A DNA stretch of 64,000 nt from the NCBI GenBank assembly GCA_963747315.1, contig CAVVEQ010000005.1, positions 124,001 through 188,000 of the forward strand. Direction: 5' to 3'. The stretch's first letter is position 1; each line of letters starts with the position of its first letter. The notes beneath the pieces are model-generated. The model was not told the DNA's origin and searched no databases. It was given only the letters and a program-made list of their open reading frames with translations. The DNA comes from CAVVEQ01 sp963747315 (GTDB taxonomy: Bacteria > Chloroflexota > Anaerolineae > Anaerolineales > Anaerolineaceae). The translations under genes were made by a program, and so were the position numbers. Positions 17,414 to 27,543 of the stretch are shown one piece after another.

Positions 17414-18688
17414 ATGGAACCTTCTGCAATCGGGCAACCCTCAAATGACAGGCTGGCGCTGCTCTATAATCTTTCCCAGCAATTGAATTCCAGTCTCGAT
17501 CTGGATGAAGTACTGAACAAATTAATGGACGAAGTGATCACCGCGCTGCATGCCGAGCGCGGTTTTATCATGCTGCGCGGGGTGGATGAAGCGCTGGAGT
17601 TTCGAGTGGCGCGTGGCATGGACCAGACCGGCATCGAAGACCCGGAATTTCAGATCTCGCGCAGCGTGGTGGATAAGACCGCAGCCTCCGGTCAACCCAT
17701 TTTAACCTCCGATGCGCAGCTCGACGAGCGCTTTAACATGCGCCAGTCGATCATGGCCAAGGGGCTGCGTGCCATCCTGTGCGTGCCCATCAAGATCAAA
17801 GAGCAGCAGATCGGCATCATCTACGTGGATAACCGGCTCAGGGCTGGGATCTTCACCACCGATGATCTCGATCTGCTGAATTCCATCTCCGCCAGCGCCG
17901 CCATTGCCATTGAGAACGCCCGCCTTTATAAGCTGGCGATTGAAAAAAGCCGCATGGAAACCGAGATGCAGCTTGCCCGCAATGTTCAGGTCAGCCTGCT
18001 GCCGCGCCAGATCCCCTCCCTCCCCGGATGGAAATTCGGCGCGCACTGGCAGCCTGCCCGCCAGGTGGGCGGGGATTATTACGATTTTATCGATCACCCC
18101 AACGGCCGGCTGGGATTGGTGATCGCGGATGTGACCGATAAGGGTATGCCGGCGGCGCTTTTCATGGCATCCGCCAAGAATATCCTCCGCGCGTCCATCC
18201 TGGCATGCGACAGTATTGCCGAAGGCATCACCCGGGCAAATGCACTTATCGAGCATGAATCCAACGAGCAGATGTTCATCTCCCTGGTTTATGCCTGCCT
18301 GGATCCAGCTGACGGCGTTCTAACATACGTCAATGCCGGGCATAATCCTCCCTTGCACTTCCACGCCGGGCAGGGCACCTTTTCCATCTTGAACCGCTCC
18401 GGGATGTGGCTGGGGGTGGATACCGCAGCGACCTACTCGGATGAAACTGAGAAAATCGAGAATGGCGACCTCATTATTCTATACACAGACGGCGTTTCCG
18501 AAGCGGAGAATCCGGGCGGAGAATCCTTTGGAGAGGAAGGATTAAAATCGGTGATCATGAAGCACCCGGGGGAATCTCCAATAGATCTTTGCAGGCTGGT
18601 GATCGAGGAAGTGCAATGTTTTTCCGGCACCAGCGAGCTGAGTGACGATATCACCCTCCTGATTGTTAAAAGGGACAAAAATGGCTGA
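17414..18688 (+). CDS. GAF-domain PP2C (SpoIIE/RsbU-type) phosphatase
   Basis: A 424-residue cytoplasmic protein. Residues about 15-170 are a GAF sensor domain ('LLYNLSQQLNSSLDLDEVL', 'ILCVPIKIKEQQIGIIYVD'). A linker helix 'METEMQLARNVQVSLLP' leads into a SpoIIE-type phosphatase with the metal-binding acids in 'VGGDYYDF', 'IADVTDKGMPAAL', 'ILYTDGVSEA' and 'SDDITLLI'. These enzymes dephosphorylate anti-sigma antagonists in partner-switching systems. No anti-sigma or antagonist gene is adjacent. I choose ATG 17414 over a TTG at 17408. The stop overlaps the kinase start (ATGGCTGA), so phosphatase and kinase are translationally coupled. Confidence 0.9.
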   Translation: MEPSAIGQPSNDRLALLYNLSQQLNSSLDLDEVLNKLMDEVITALHAERGFIMLRGVDEALEFRVARGMDQTGIEDPEFQISRSVVDKTAASGQPILTSDAQLDERFNMRQSIMAKGLRAILCVPIKIKEQQIGIIYVDNRLRAGIFTTDDLDLLNSISASAAIAIENARLYKLAIEKSRMETEMQLARNVQVSLLPRQIPSLPGWKFGAHWQPARQVGGDYYDFIDHPNGRLGLVIADVTDKGMPAALFMASAKNILRASILACDSIAEGITRANALIEHESNEQMFISLVYACLDPADGVLTYVNAGHNPPLHFHAGQGTFSILNRSGMWLGVDTAATYSDETEKIENGDLIILYTDGVSEAENPGGESFGEEGLKSVIMKHPGESPIDLCRLVIEEVQCFSGTSELSDDITLLIVKRDKNG

Positions 18689-21600
18689 GCAGTTATTCAT
18701 CGATCGGTACAGGATAACAGGTGAACTTGGCCGTGGAGCTATGGGTACCATCCATCGCGCTGAGGATACGCTTTTAGACCGCCCGGTGGCGCTCAAAATG
18801 ATCACCGCCGCCCAGCTGACCGAAGATAACCGCGTTCGCCTGCTCAGCGAAGCTCGCGCGGCAGCCCGGTTAAACCATCCCAACATTGTTGCAGTGTATG
18901 ATGCGGGTGAGGAGAATCAGGTTCCTTTCATCGTTATGGAGCTCGTCGAGGGAGGCTCGCTGTATGAAAAGAAACCGGATTCAACAGACGAGATCATCTC
19001 GATCTCCCGGCAGATCTGCGCCGCGTTGGGGCACGCCCATCAGCATGGTATCGTCCACCGGGATCTCAAACCGGAGAATGTCCTGCGCAGCGGGAATGGC
19101 ACCGTAAAATTAAACGATTTCGGCATGGCCCATTCTTTCTCCAGCCGGATATCAAACGAAGGTGACCTGCTTGGCACGGTCTATTACATCGCGCCAGAAA
19201 CCATCCAGGGAAAGGTGGTGGACGGACGGGCGGATCTTTATGCGCTTGGGGTGATGCTCTACGAGTGGCTCACAGGAAGGCTGCCTTTCACCGCCGAGGA
19301 CCCGGTGGCGGTGATCTCTCAGCACCTCTATGCGCCTCTGGTTCCACCACATATCTACGCGACCCAGATCACCCCAGAACTGGAAGATTTGGTTCTGCGG
19401 CTGCTCAGCAAAGATCCGGCAGATCGCCCGCAGAGCGCCTCGGCTGTGGAACAAATCCTATCCGGTTTGGGTTCCGGTCAGGCGAGCGACCTTCCGGTGA
19501 ATCCGATCTACCGCCTGGATAGATTCGTGCGCGGGAAGCTTGTGGGACGCGAGAAGGAACTGGAGCAGGGCCGCGCGATCTGGCATCAGGTGCTGACGGG
19601 CAGCAGCCAGGTTCTTCTGGTGAGCGGCGAACCAGGTATCGGGAAAACCCGGTTTACCCGGGAGCTGATCGCGAATGCAACCATCAGTGGCGGGCGCTGC
19701 CTGGTGGGGGAATGTTTTTCCGAAAGCGGCGCGCCTTACGAGCCCCTTGTTCCGATGATCCGTGAAACAATGGGTGAAGGCGCAAAAATTAAACTGAATC
19801 TTCCCGGTTATGTGGTCTCCGACCTGGCCAAGATCACCCCGGGTTTGGAATGGCTGCAACCGGAAACCTCCCCCCGCCAGGTTCTGGATGCACTTGCTGA
19901 GCAGCAGCATATCTTTGAAAGCATTTTCACCTGGGCGGACGCGCTTTCCAGATTAAATCCGCTCCTGCTTTTCTTCGATGATATTCACTGGGGCGATAGC
20001 GCCACGCTTCTGATGATCCGCCACCTGGCTCACCGGCTGGAAAACCAGAGAGTGATGATCATTCTTAGCTACAGGGAAATCGAGCTGCGCGATGATGAAC
20101 TGGCCAACCATATCCTGCACGAGCTTCTGCGCGACCACCTTGCCCGGCGTGTGAAACTCACCCGGTTTACTCCAGAGCAAACCGGCTTAATGATCGCAAC
20201 CATGCTCACCCCGGCTGGCTCAATTGATCCTGAATTGATCGATGCCATACACCGCGAAACTGAAGGCAACCCGTTCTTTATCGAAGAAGTATGCAAAACC
20301 CTGCTGGAAGAAGGCTTGCTCTGTTTTGAACGCGGTGAGTGGGTTTCGCCTGGGATCGAGGATATCACCATCCCGCAGAGCATCCGCCTCACCGTGCAAT
20401 CCAGGCTCTCACGCCTCCCGGAGGATGCCCAGGATGTTCTGCGTCTGGCCGCCGTGATCGGCAGGGAGTTCGAGTTCAATATCCTGGTCAAAGCCTGCGA
20501 AAAGGGAGAGGAACGCATCATCGAGTGCCTGGAGGCTTCCGAAAAAGCGCAGATTATCCGTGAGCTGAAAAAGGGTGGACCGGAGAATGTGACCTTCGCC
20601 TTTGAACACGCTCTCATACCAGCAACATTGCGAGAGGAGATCTCCGGCCTGCGCCGCCAGCGTTACCACCGCCGTGTCGCGGAAGCTGTACAGGACATCC
20701 ACCCGGAGGATTACGAAACTTTATCCTACCATTACGAAGAATGCGGTGATGCAGATAAAGCCTTCGAAAATTACCGAAAAGCAGGCTCGCGAGCACTTTC
20801 CATCTTTGCCAACCAGGAAGCGATGGAGTATTTCGAGAAAGCGCTGGACCTATGCGGGGAATATTCCTGCCAGGCTGACCTCTATTCCGGCATCGCTGAA
20901 GCCGCGTTCCGGTTAGGCGAGCGGGAAAAGGCAGAGCAGGCAATCGTGAAAGCGATAGAACTTTACCGGAAGGATAGCGACCTGGAAAAAATGGCGATCC
21001 ATTATGCCGCGTATGCCAGGGGGGTCTGGTATATGGGAGGAGTGAAACGGGGACTCGAGATCTGCCAGAAGGGTCTGCAGGAAATGCCGGTAGGGCTAGA
21101 ATCGAAAGGGATTGCCACCCTGATGCACGAAACTGCTCGTGCCTATCGTTTTAATTACCTTTATGAGGAAGCCCTCGTTCTTCTCAAAAAGGCAATTGCC
21201 CTCGCGAATAAGCTCGATCTTCAGGAAGTGCTGGCGGATTGCTATGCCACACTCGGAATCCTGCGTATCATCCCTTATGTTGAGCGAACCGCTGCCTTGC
21301 AGCAGGCGGTGGATATCGCTGAGAAGAACGGGTTCACCACCATCCTGGCTCGGGCAAGGTTAAACCTGGGAACTCATTACGTCTACGACGGGAAGCCTCT
21401 TGCAGCGCACGACCAATACACCCGCGTGATCGAAATCACCCGGAGCACCGGGCTGAATTACATCGAATTCCTTGCCCAACTATCGCTGGCTGACCTGGAG
21501 GTTTCTCTTGCCAGGTATGCGGAAGCTGAAGCGCGACTGGAAAAAATGCTGGAGCTGCAGCCGGTCAATCCAAATCCCGTAAGTGCTATGTTCAGCATCC

Positions 21601-22232
21601 AATCCTATCAGATTGTCTTTTTATGGTGCAAGGGGAAAATAAAGGAAGCCCTCGAACTGACCGAAAAGATCTTGAACGAGAATAAGCCTGAAGTGTTGAA
21701 GGATGACCACCTCAGACTCCTGATCATGAAGGGTAGGCTTCTGGGAGAGTTGAAGAACCTAAACGGAGTGCGATCCAACCTGGCAGAGATCCTATCCCTT
21801 CACCCTGAGGATAGGGAGGAGAATCCAGGCTCTATCAACTCATCAATTCAGCATTTCTATTTCCTGCTCCGGGATAAGGTTGGGTTTCATGAACAACACG
21901 AGATATTGAATAAGGTCATCGGGGAAACACCCACTGTTACGCAAAGGATCCTCTTACTTATTTCTGAAGCCCGCCACGCCTGGCTAGACCAGGAATACGA
22001 CCTTGCACTCGCCCAATACAGGGAGCTGCTCGAAACCCTCCAACCGCTTGGTGATTTGTTCCGGAATGGCTCCTTCCAGGAAGAAGCCGCCGACATGTTG
22101 ATGGAGCGATCTGCACCCGGCGACCTCGCTCCTGCCCGGGAGTTCCTCGAAAAAGCCGTCGCGGAATACCGCGACTGCTGGATTACCTTTTTACGAGAAT
22201 ATTGCTTCCAAAAAATTGGAAACCCTAGCTAA
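18681..22232 (+). CDS. Ser/Thr protein kinase fused to AAA-type STAND ATPase and TPR repeats
   Basis: A 1183-residue multidomain signalling protein. Kinase domain at 1-265: P-loop 'GELGRGAMG', catalytic K39, 'IVHRDLKPENVL', 'NDFGMAH' (DFG) and 'APE'; all catalytic residues are present. ATPase domain at about 285-560: 'LVGREKELEQGRAIW', Walker A 'GEPGIGKTR', Walker B 'LLLFFDDIHW'. Then a winged-helix-like stretch and many TPRs from about 680 to the end ('KAFENYRKAGSRALSIFANQ', 'ADCYATLGILRII'). The order kinase-AAA_16-TPR marks a STAND-type receptor kinase, where TPRs sense and the ATPase gates. ATG 18681 overlaps the phosphatase stop by 8 bases. The substrate is unknown; the phosphatase may oppose it. 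Confidence 0.9.
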   Translation: MAEQLFIDRYRITGELGRGAMGTIHRAEDTLLDRPVALKMITAAQLTEDNRVRLLSEARAAARLNHPNIVAVYDAGEENQVPFIVMELVEGGSLYEKKPDSTDEIISISRQICAALGHAHQHGIVHRDLKPENVLRSGNGTVKLNDFGMAHSFSSRISNEGDLLGTVYYIAPETIQGKVVDGRADLYALGVMLYEWLTGRLPFTAEDPVAVISQHLYAPLVPPHIYATQITPELEDLVLRLLSKDPADRPQSASAVEQILSGLGSGQASDLPVNPIYRLDRFVRGKLVGREKELEQGRAIWHQVLTGSSQVLLVSGEPGIGKTRFTRELIANATISGGRCLVGECFSESGAPYEPLVPMIRETMGEGAKIKLNLPGYVVSDLAKITPGLEWLQPETSPRQVLDALAEQQHIFESIFTWADALSRLNPLLLFFDDIHWGDSATLLMIRHLAHRLENQRVMIILSYREIELRDDELANHILHELLRDHLARRVKLTRFTPEQTGLMIATMLTPAGSIDPELIDAIHRETEGNPFFIEEVCKTLLEEGLLCFERGEWVSPGIEDITIPQSIRLTVQSRLSRLPEDAQDVLRLAAVIGREFEFNILVKACEKGEERIIECLEASEKAQIIRELKKGGPENVTFAFEHALIPATLREEISGLRRQRYHRRVAEAVQDIHPEDYETLSYHYEECGDADKAFENYRKAGSRALSIFANQEAMEYFEKALDLCGEYSCQADLYSGIAEAAFRLGEREKAEQAIVKAIELYRKDSDLEKMAIHYAAYARGVWYMGGVKRGLEICQKGLQEMPVGLESKGIATLMHETARAYRFNYLYEEALVLLKKAIALANKLDLQEVLADCYATLGILRIIPYVERTAALQQAVDIAEKNGFTTILARARLNLGTHYVYDGKPLAAHDQYTRVIEITRSTGLNYIEFLAQLSLADLEVSLARYAEAEARLEKMLELQPVNPNPVSAMFSIQSYQIVFLWCKGKIKEALELTEKILNENKPEVLKDDHLRLLIMKGRLLGELKNLNGVRSNLAEILSLHPEDREENPGSINSSIQHFYFLLRDKVGFHEQHEILNKVIGETPTVTQRILLLISEARHAWLDQEYDLALAQYRELLETLQPLGDLFRNGSFQEEAADMLMERSAPGDLAPAREFLEKAVAEYRDCWITFLREYCFQKIGNPS

Positions 22233-22274
22233 TAAAACCACGTAGATTATTTATCATTTTCAACGGAGGTTAAT

Positions 22275-22943
22275 ATGACAGAAACACCATCCAGGGGTGA
22301 ATACCGCGCAGTTGCTGGTTTTAACCGCGTGCAGGTCAAAGGTGTCGGCGAGTTGATCCTCACCCAGGGGGAAAAAGAGGAATTGTTCATCGATGCCAAC
22401 GCGGACCTGCTGCCCCAGATCAAGACCGAGGTCAGCGAGGGTATCCTGCGCATCCGCTACGAGTTCGAGTGGATGGACTACCTCGGCTTGCGGTTCATCG
22501 GTGCAGGTCCCATCCGCTTTCTTCTCACTATGAAGGAGATCAACGAGGTCATCCTCGCCGGGGCGGGCAACGTGGAATGCCAGGGGATCAAGACCGTAAA
22601 CCTGAGCCTGGGACTGAGCGGCGCCGGCAGCATGAATATCTCCGGGGTTGATTGCACCATTCTCAAGTCAGCTCTGAGCGGCGCAGGCAGCATGAAGGTG
22701 GCTGGTTTGGCAAACAGGCAGGAAGTTCAAATGAGCGGGGCTGGGTCGTATTACGCCGGTGACTTGCAGAGCCGCGAAGCGACCGTGCAGATGAGCGGAG
22801 CTGGAAGCGCCAGGGTCTGGGTATCCGATAACCTGGAAGCCGCCATGACCGGGCTTGGGAGCATCGATTATTACGGAAATCCCTCCATTCGTATGCAAAA
22901 AACCGGCCTTGGCAATATTAATCCGTTGGGAGCGCACGCCTGA
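22275..22943 (+). CDS. DUF2807 (GIN/auto-transporter adhesin head-like) protein
   Basis: A 222-residue protein with the DUF2807 pattern: 'FNRVQVKGVGELILTQGEK', 'LPQIKTEVSEGILRI', then a repeating beta-rung region in which 'LSGAGSM' or 'MSGAGS' recurs four times at intervals of about 20-30 residues. This forms a right-handed beta-helix or similar stack. Unlike many members it has no signal peptide, so it is predicted cytoplasmic, or the signal is missing. ACGGAGGT precedes the ATG. It is 42 bases downstream of the kinase gene on the same strand, possibly its last cistron. Function is unknown. Confidence 0.8.
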   Translation: MTETPSRGEYRAVAGFNRVQVKGVGELILTQGEKEELFIDANADLLPQIKTEVSEGILRIRYEFEWMDYLGLRFIGAGPIRFLLTMKEINEVILAGAGNVECQGIKTVNLSLGLSGAGSMNISGVDCTILKSALSGAGSMKVAGLANRQEVQMSGAGSYYAGDLQSREATVQMSGAGSARVWVSDNLEAAMTGLGSIDYYGNPSIRMQKTGLGNINPLGAHA

Positions 22944-23008
22944 AGCAAACTCCAAAAAATATCCATCCGGCTTGATCCTTGCATCTACACAGGGGAGGAA
23001 AAGCTGCA

Positions 23009-23952
23009 TTGAATAAGCGGTTGGGATTCTGGCTGACCGGGATATTTTTGCTTGCCGCGCTCTGCGGGTGTGTATCCGCAGACAACGTGGTTATCGCTGC
23101 GCCAGATGATAAACCCTTGCCCCAGGGAATTACTCCTGAAGTTTTTAGTGAGGAAACACCACCCCCGGAACCCTCCCTCACCCCCAGCCTGCTCCCCAGC
23201 CAGACCCTGCCGCCCACATGGACGCCCTTCGTCATCACTCCCCCCTCCAGTTCAGGACCGTGGGTCATCGGCTACTCGGTGGAGCGCAGGCCGATCGAGG
23301 TGTACCAGTTCGGTTCGGGTCCCAATCAGAAAATGATCGTAGCGGGGATTCACGGAGGGAACGAATGGAACACCACTGCCCTGGCGCGGGAACTGATCAC
23401 CCGCCTTCGCGAGAAACCGGAGATCGATTCCCTCCAACGACACTCTCTACATCCTGTCCGCTGCTCAACCCGGATGGAGAAGCCCGCGCGCACGGGGTGG
23501 ATGGCCGGGTTAATGCCAACGGGGTGGATCTCAACCGCAATTGGGATTACCAATGGGCAGCAGACTGGAACCGCGCCGGCTGCTGGATCTATCGGCCAGT
23601 CACCGCAGGGAAACACGCAGGTTCGGAACCGGAAACTGCCGCGCTTACTGGTTTTATCAAGACGCACGAAATTGATGCCCTTATCAGTTATCACAGCGCC
23701 GCTTTGGGCATTTTCCCCGGGGGTATCCCACCCGATCCCTGGTCTGAGAGCCTAGCAAAAGCTGTCTCCGCCGTAAGCCCCTATCCCTACCCTCCCATTG
23801 ATACCGGCTGCCAGTTCACCGGCAATATGGTTGATTGGGCTTCTGCCCAGGGTATCGCCTCTCTGGATATTGAGCTCAGCGATCATTCGCACATCGACCT
23901 CGATATCAATAAGCGCATCCTTGAAGTTTTTCTCAATTGGTCGGATAAATAA
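23009..23952 (+). CDS. M14-family zinc carboxypeptidase lipoprotein, broken by two +1 frameshifts (23426, 23457)
   Basis: I start at TTG 23009, which has GGGAGG upstream and opens directly into a signal peptide with lipobox 'LCGC'. A Pro-rich spacer leads to a peptidase domain: 'VAGIHGGNEWNTT' (the HxxE zinc motif), then after the breaks 'LLNPDGEARA', 'NANGVDLNRNWDY' (the arginine/NRN motif), 'ALISYHSAALGIFPG' (third zinc His) and 'GIASLDIELSDHSHID' with the catalytic Glu. Removing one G at about 23426 and one T at about 23457 restores 'IPSNDTLYILPLLNPDG', about 313 residues. It probably trims peptidoglycan peptides (gamma-D-Glu-type) or peptides outside the membrane. Confidence 0.8.
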
Positions 23953-24183
23953 TCCATCAGTCCCAAGGCAACACCAACTTTTCGATCAATCCCCAACCAG
24001 GCTTAGCCATTAATCGAGCAAGGAATTTTCGTTCTAGGTACGACCCGGTTAGAGATACAAGTGCGAAGATATCAAGTGCGTCCACCAATTCACATTTATG
24101 GATACTCACAATTTCCTAATTATTTTTGAATGCTCCAGCCTGTTTTTTGAATTACAATGAGGCTCGACTTGGGAATAAAAACG

Positions 24184-25351
24184 ATGAAAACGATCCTTAC
24201 TGGTGTTTTACTTGCCGTCTCATTTATATTTCCATTTAGTTCAATGGTGCAGGCGGAGAGCGCTCCCCTGCCAGAGGATTCCCCCAACGCGTCTTTGCCG
24301 CTCTGCCTGCCGGGAATCTACCTGAACCAGCCTGGGGATTGCCTGCCGTTGGGACCCTCCGAAACCCTCAGCAGCCTGGCAAAGATCGGTTTCACCTTCC
24401 CGCCAAAATCCCCTGTCGGATTTTCTCCATCCGCGGACCTCGCGACCATCCCTTATCGCTACATCAAGGTTACCGCCGACCAGGCACCGATTCCGCTCTT
24501 TCGCACCCCACCTGAAAAACGGGACGATCCCGCTCCGCTGTACCAGGACCCCGGTTTCAAGTACTTTTCGTACTCTGAACGCGGTCGAAAATGACGCCGG
24601 GTTGTTCTATTACACAAAAGGTGGTTATTACGTCGATGGTGAGTATGTTGCCCGGGCAGCCGTACCTGAATTCCAGGGTGTGGAGATCCGCGAGCCGGTG
24701 AAAACACCCTTTGGCTGGATCCTTTCGACCGCCGATTCGCAAACCGCTCCGGGTTCAGATCAGCCGCTCACCGGCAGGAAATACAATCGTTTCAACCGCG
24801 TGAATGTGTACCAGTGCCAGCAGGCCAGCGGTGAAGAGTGGTGCATGATCGGCCTGAATGAATGGGTACCATCCCGCCTGATCGCCCAGGTAACCCCGCA
24901 TAAGACTCCCCCCGAAGGAGTGACCAACGGGCGTTGGGTGGATGTGAACCTTTACGAGCAGACCGTTTCCGTTTATGAGAACAACCAGCTCGTTTTCGCC
25001 ACCCTCACCTCCACCGGGCTGGACCCTTACTTTACCCAACCCGGTCTATTCCAGATCTACCAGAAGAAAGAGACCGAAACCATGAGCGGCGCTTTTGCTG
25101 CCGACCGCTCGGATTATTACTATCTTGAAGATGTACCCTACACCATGTATTTTGATAAGGCCCGCGCGCTGCACGGCGCCTACTGGCATAGCATCTTCGG
25201 CTACCCCCGTTCCCACGGCTGCGTGAACCTCTCCATCGCGGATTCCCATTGGCTGTATGACTGGGCGAAAGAGGGGGATTGGGTCTACGTTTATGATACT
25301 TCCGGGCAAACGCCCACCGACCCGGCGTATTATTCAAAGGGCGGGGCGTAA
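24184..25351 (+). CDS. L,D-transpeptidase (YkuD), broken by a +1 frameshift near 24586
   Basis: An N-terminal signal peptide ('LLAVSFIFPFSSMVQAES') is followed by a region of about 215 residues with no named fold. The frame breaks at GGTCGAAAATGA; dropping one base joins 'YFSYSERG' to 'ENDAGLFYYTKGGYYVDGEY'. The C-terminal YkuD domain has 'VDVNLYEQTVSVYENNQLV' and the catalytic motif 'HSIFGYPRSHGCVNLSIAD' with the nucleophile Cys. It is predicted to form 3-3 peptidoglycan cross-links or attach proteins to the wall. Restored length is about 388. An ATG at 24157 is also possible. A strong terminator follows. Confidence 0.85.
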
Positions 25352-25375
25352 GCAATAAACTTGAAGAACCAACCC

Positions 25376-25401
25376 AAGACCGGAAATCCCGGTCTTTTTT
25401 T
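25376..25401 (+). terminator. Rho-independent terminator
   Basis: An 8-bp stem AAGACCGG/CCGGTCTT with a 5-base loop followed by a T-run, 25 bases after the L,D-transpeptidase stop. Confidence 0.9.
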
Positions 25402-25470
25402 TCGTCAATTCCCCGGCATGTTATAATTTTGCGGCAAGAATTCAATCATCAATTGTTATCCGAGGTTTTC

Positions 25471-26487
25471 ATGAACTTCAAAATGTGGGCCAAAGCCCTG
25501 CAGGTCATCCCGCGAATTGATAAGGCTGAGTGGGATAACCTGGATGTTGTCTCCCGCTGGCTTATCGCCACCCGCGGCGCGGTGCTGATCATCACCTTCA
25601 TCCCCGCGGTCATCGCCGGGCTGCTGGCTGCCAAGGACGGTATGTTCCACTGGCTGAACTGGATCCTGGTGACGGTGGGGCTGGTCTTTGCCCACGCCAT
25701 GAATAACCTGCTTAATGACCTAACCGATTACCGCAAAGGCGTGGATAAGGATAATTACTTCCGCACCCAGTACGGCCCCCAGCCGCTGGAATCCGGGTTG
25801 ATGACCACCACCCAGCTCCTCAACTATGCCGCCTTCAACGGGGTCATCGCGCTTATTTGCGGCATCGGGCTCACCCTGCTGATCGGCTGGCAGGTGTTGA
25901 TCCTGATCGCCATCGGCGCGTTCTTCGTCTTCTTCTACACCTGGCCGTTGAAATACATTGGCCTGGGCGAGATCGCAGTCATTCTCGTTTGGGGTCCATT
26001 GATGATCGGCGGCGGTTACTACGCCATCACCGGCGTGTGGAGCTGGACAGTCTGCCTGGCATCCCTGACCTATGCGCTGGGAGCGACGCTGGTGATCTTC
26101 GGCAAGCACATCGATAAACTACCCGAGGATAAGGCCAAGGGAATCCACACCCTGCCGGTCATCCTGGGAGAAAAGGCCAGCCGTTATACTGTTCTGGTGA
26201 TGATGGCTTTCCAATATATTTTTGTGGTCTACCTGGTGATCACCGGATACTTCAACCCGGTGCTGCTGATCGTCTTCCTGGCATTGTTCTACATCAAACC
26301 GGTGGTGAAGATCTTCCTGAGCCCCAAACCCGCTGAATGTCCCGCTGAATTTCCGAAAGATATCTGGCCGCTGTGGTTCGTGGCTGCCGGATTCGAGCAC
26401 AACCGCAAGTTCGGGATGTTCCTGATGCTCGGTTTGATCCTGCAGCTCCCGTTTTTCACAACCCTCTATCAAACCATTTTCAATTAA
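25471..26487 (+). CDS. UbiA-family prenyltransferase
   Basis: A 338-residue polytopic membrane protein. The first Asp-rich motif is 'NNLLNDLTDYRKGVDKDN' (NxxxDxxxD, binds prenyl diphosphate through Mg2+), and the second is 'HIDKLPEDKAKGIHTLP'. About eight hydrophobic helices are visible. The sequence resembles MenA-type enzymes, which prenylate an aromatic quinone precursor, but the acceptor cannot be fixed and no other men or ubi gene is nearby. ATG 25471 has GAGG at good spacing. The gene is 9 bases upstream of the ABC ATPase, so they share a transcript. Confidence 0.85.
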   Translation: MNFKMWAKALQVIPRIDKAEWDNLDVVSRWLIATRGAVLIITFIPAVIAGLLAAKDGMFHWLNWILVTVGLVFAHAMNNLLNDLTDYRKGVDKDNYFRTQYGPQPLESGLMTTTQLLNYAAFNGVIALICGIGLTLLIGWQVLILIAIGAFFVFFYTWPLKYIGLGEIAVILVWGPLMIGGGYYAITGVWSWTVCLASLTYALGATLVIFGKHIDKLPEDKAKGIHTLPVILGEKASRYTVLVMMAFQYIFVVYLVITGYFNPVLLIVFLALFYIKPVVKIFLSPKPAECPAEFPKDIWPLWFVAAGFEHNRKFGMFLMLGLILQLPFFTTLYQTIFN

Positions 26488-26496
26488 ACTAATCCA

Positions 26497-27543
26497 GTGA
26501 CCCTCGAAATTCGGAATATCCATAAAGACTACGACCAGAAACCCCTCCTGAGAGGGGTTTCCTTCACCGTGGGGCAAGGCCGCACCTGCTGCCTGCTGGG
26601 TCCCTCCGGCAGCGGCAAGAGCACCCTCCTCCGCATCATCGCGGGGTTGGAAAAACCGGAGAGCGGTCAGATCCTTTGGGATGGACAGGACCTGGCGGAT
26701 GTGCCGGTGCATTTGCGTCGCTTCGGGTTAATGTTCCAGGATTACGCCCTTTTTCCCCACCGAACCGTGGAGCAGAACGTCGCCTTCGGGCTGCGTATGC
26801 AGAACCTGCCCTCAGATGAGGTGAATGCGCGCGCCCGCGAAGCCCTGGAGCAGGTAAAAATGGAGACCTTCGCCAATCGCAAGGTCACCGATCTTTCCGG
26901 CGGCGAGCAGCAGCGGGTTGCCCTGGCGCGCACCCTGGCTCCCCGCCCGCGGTTGATCATGCTGGATGAACCCCTGGGCGCCCTCGACCGTACCTTGCGC
27001 GAAGAACTCGTCCGCGAGCTGAGAGAGCTGCTTAAAGCCAGCGGAATCCCAGCCATCTATGTCACCCATGACCAGGAGGAAGCCTTTGCCATCGCCGATC
27101 AGCTCCTGCTGCTGCATGAGGGCCTGGTGGTGCAATCCGGCCAGCCGGGTGAGGTTTACCGACACCCTGCCAATGCCTGGGCGGCTCGCTTCCTCGGGCG
27201 GAATAACCTCGTGGAAGGCAGGGTGACCTCCACCCGGCCGTTCCGGTCAGAAACCGCGTTGGGCAGTTTAGAAGCTGCCACCGATGCATCGCTAAAATTT
27301 AAAACCAGTGATCAAGTCACGCTGCTGATCCCGGCGGAATCCGCGAGCCTGGCGGAAGATGAAAGCCATTCACAGAAGATCAACGGGCAAGTTGAGGATG
27401 CCGTCTTCCGGGGGAAGGATTACCGGGTGAGGCTCATCTGCGCGGAAGGTATCCGCCTGGAATTTGACCTTGCGGAAGCCCAACCCCCTGGCAGGGATCT
27501 GACCCTGTTCGTTTCCCCCGCGTCGATCCAATGCCTGCAGTGA
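26497..27543 (+). CDS. ABC transporter ATP-binding protein (CysA/PotA/FbpC type), no permease nearby
   Basis: A 348-residue ATPase starting at GTG. It has Walker A 'GPSGSGKST', Q-loop 'LMFQDYALFPHRTVEQN', signature 'LSGGEQQR', Walker B 'LIMLDEPLGALDR' and H-loop 'YVTHDQEEA', then a TOBE-like C-terminal domain of about 110 residues. This layout belongs to importers of Fe3+, thiamine, sulfate or polyamines. No permease or binding-protein gene is adjacent, so the ATPase may serve a transporter encoded elsewhere. It lies between UbiA (9 bases upstream) and DUF402, whose start overlaps its stop by 13 bases. Confidence 0.85.
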   Translation: MTLEIRNIHKDYDQKPLLRGVSFTVGQGRTCCLLGPSGSGKSTLLRIIAGLEKPESGQILWDGQDLADVPVHLRRFGLMFQDYALFPHRTVEQNVAFGLRMQNLPSDEVNARAREALEQVKMETFANRKVTDLSGGEQQRVALARTLAPRPRLIMLDEPLGALDRTLREELVRELRELLKASGIPAIYVTHDQEEAFAIADQLLLLHEGLVVQSGQPGEVYRHPANAWAARFLGRNNLVEGRVTSTRPFRSETALGSLEAATDASLKFKTSDQVTLLIPAESASLAEDESHSQKINGQVEDAVFRGKDYRVRLICAEGIRLEFDLAEAQPPGRDLTLFVSPASIQCLQ

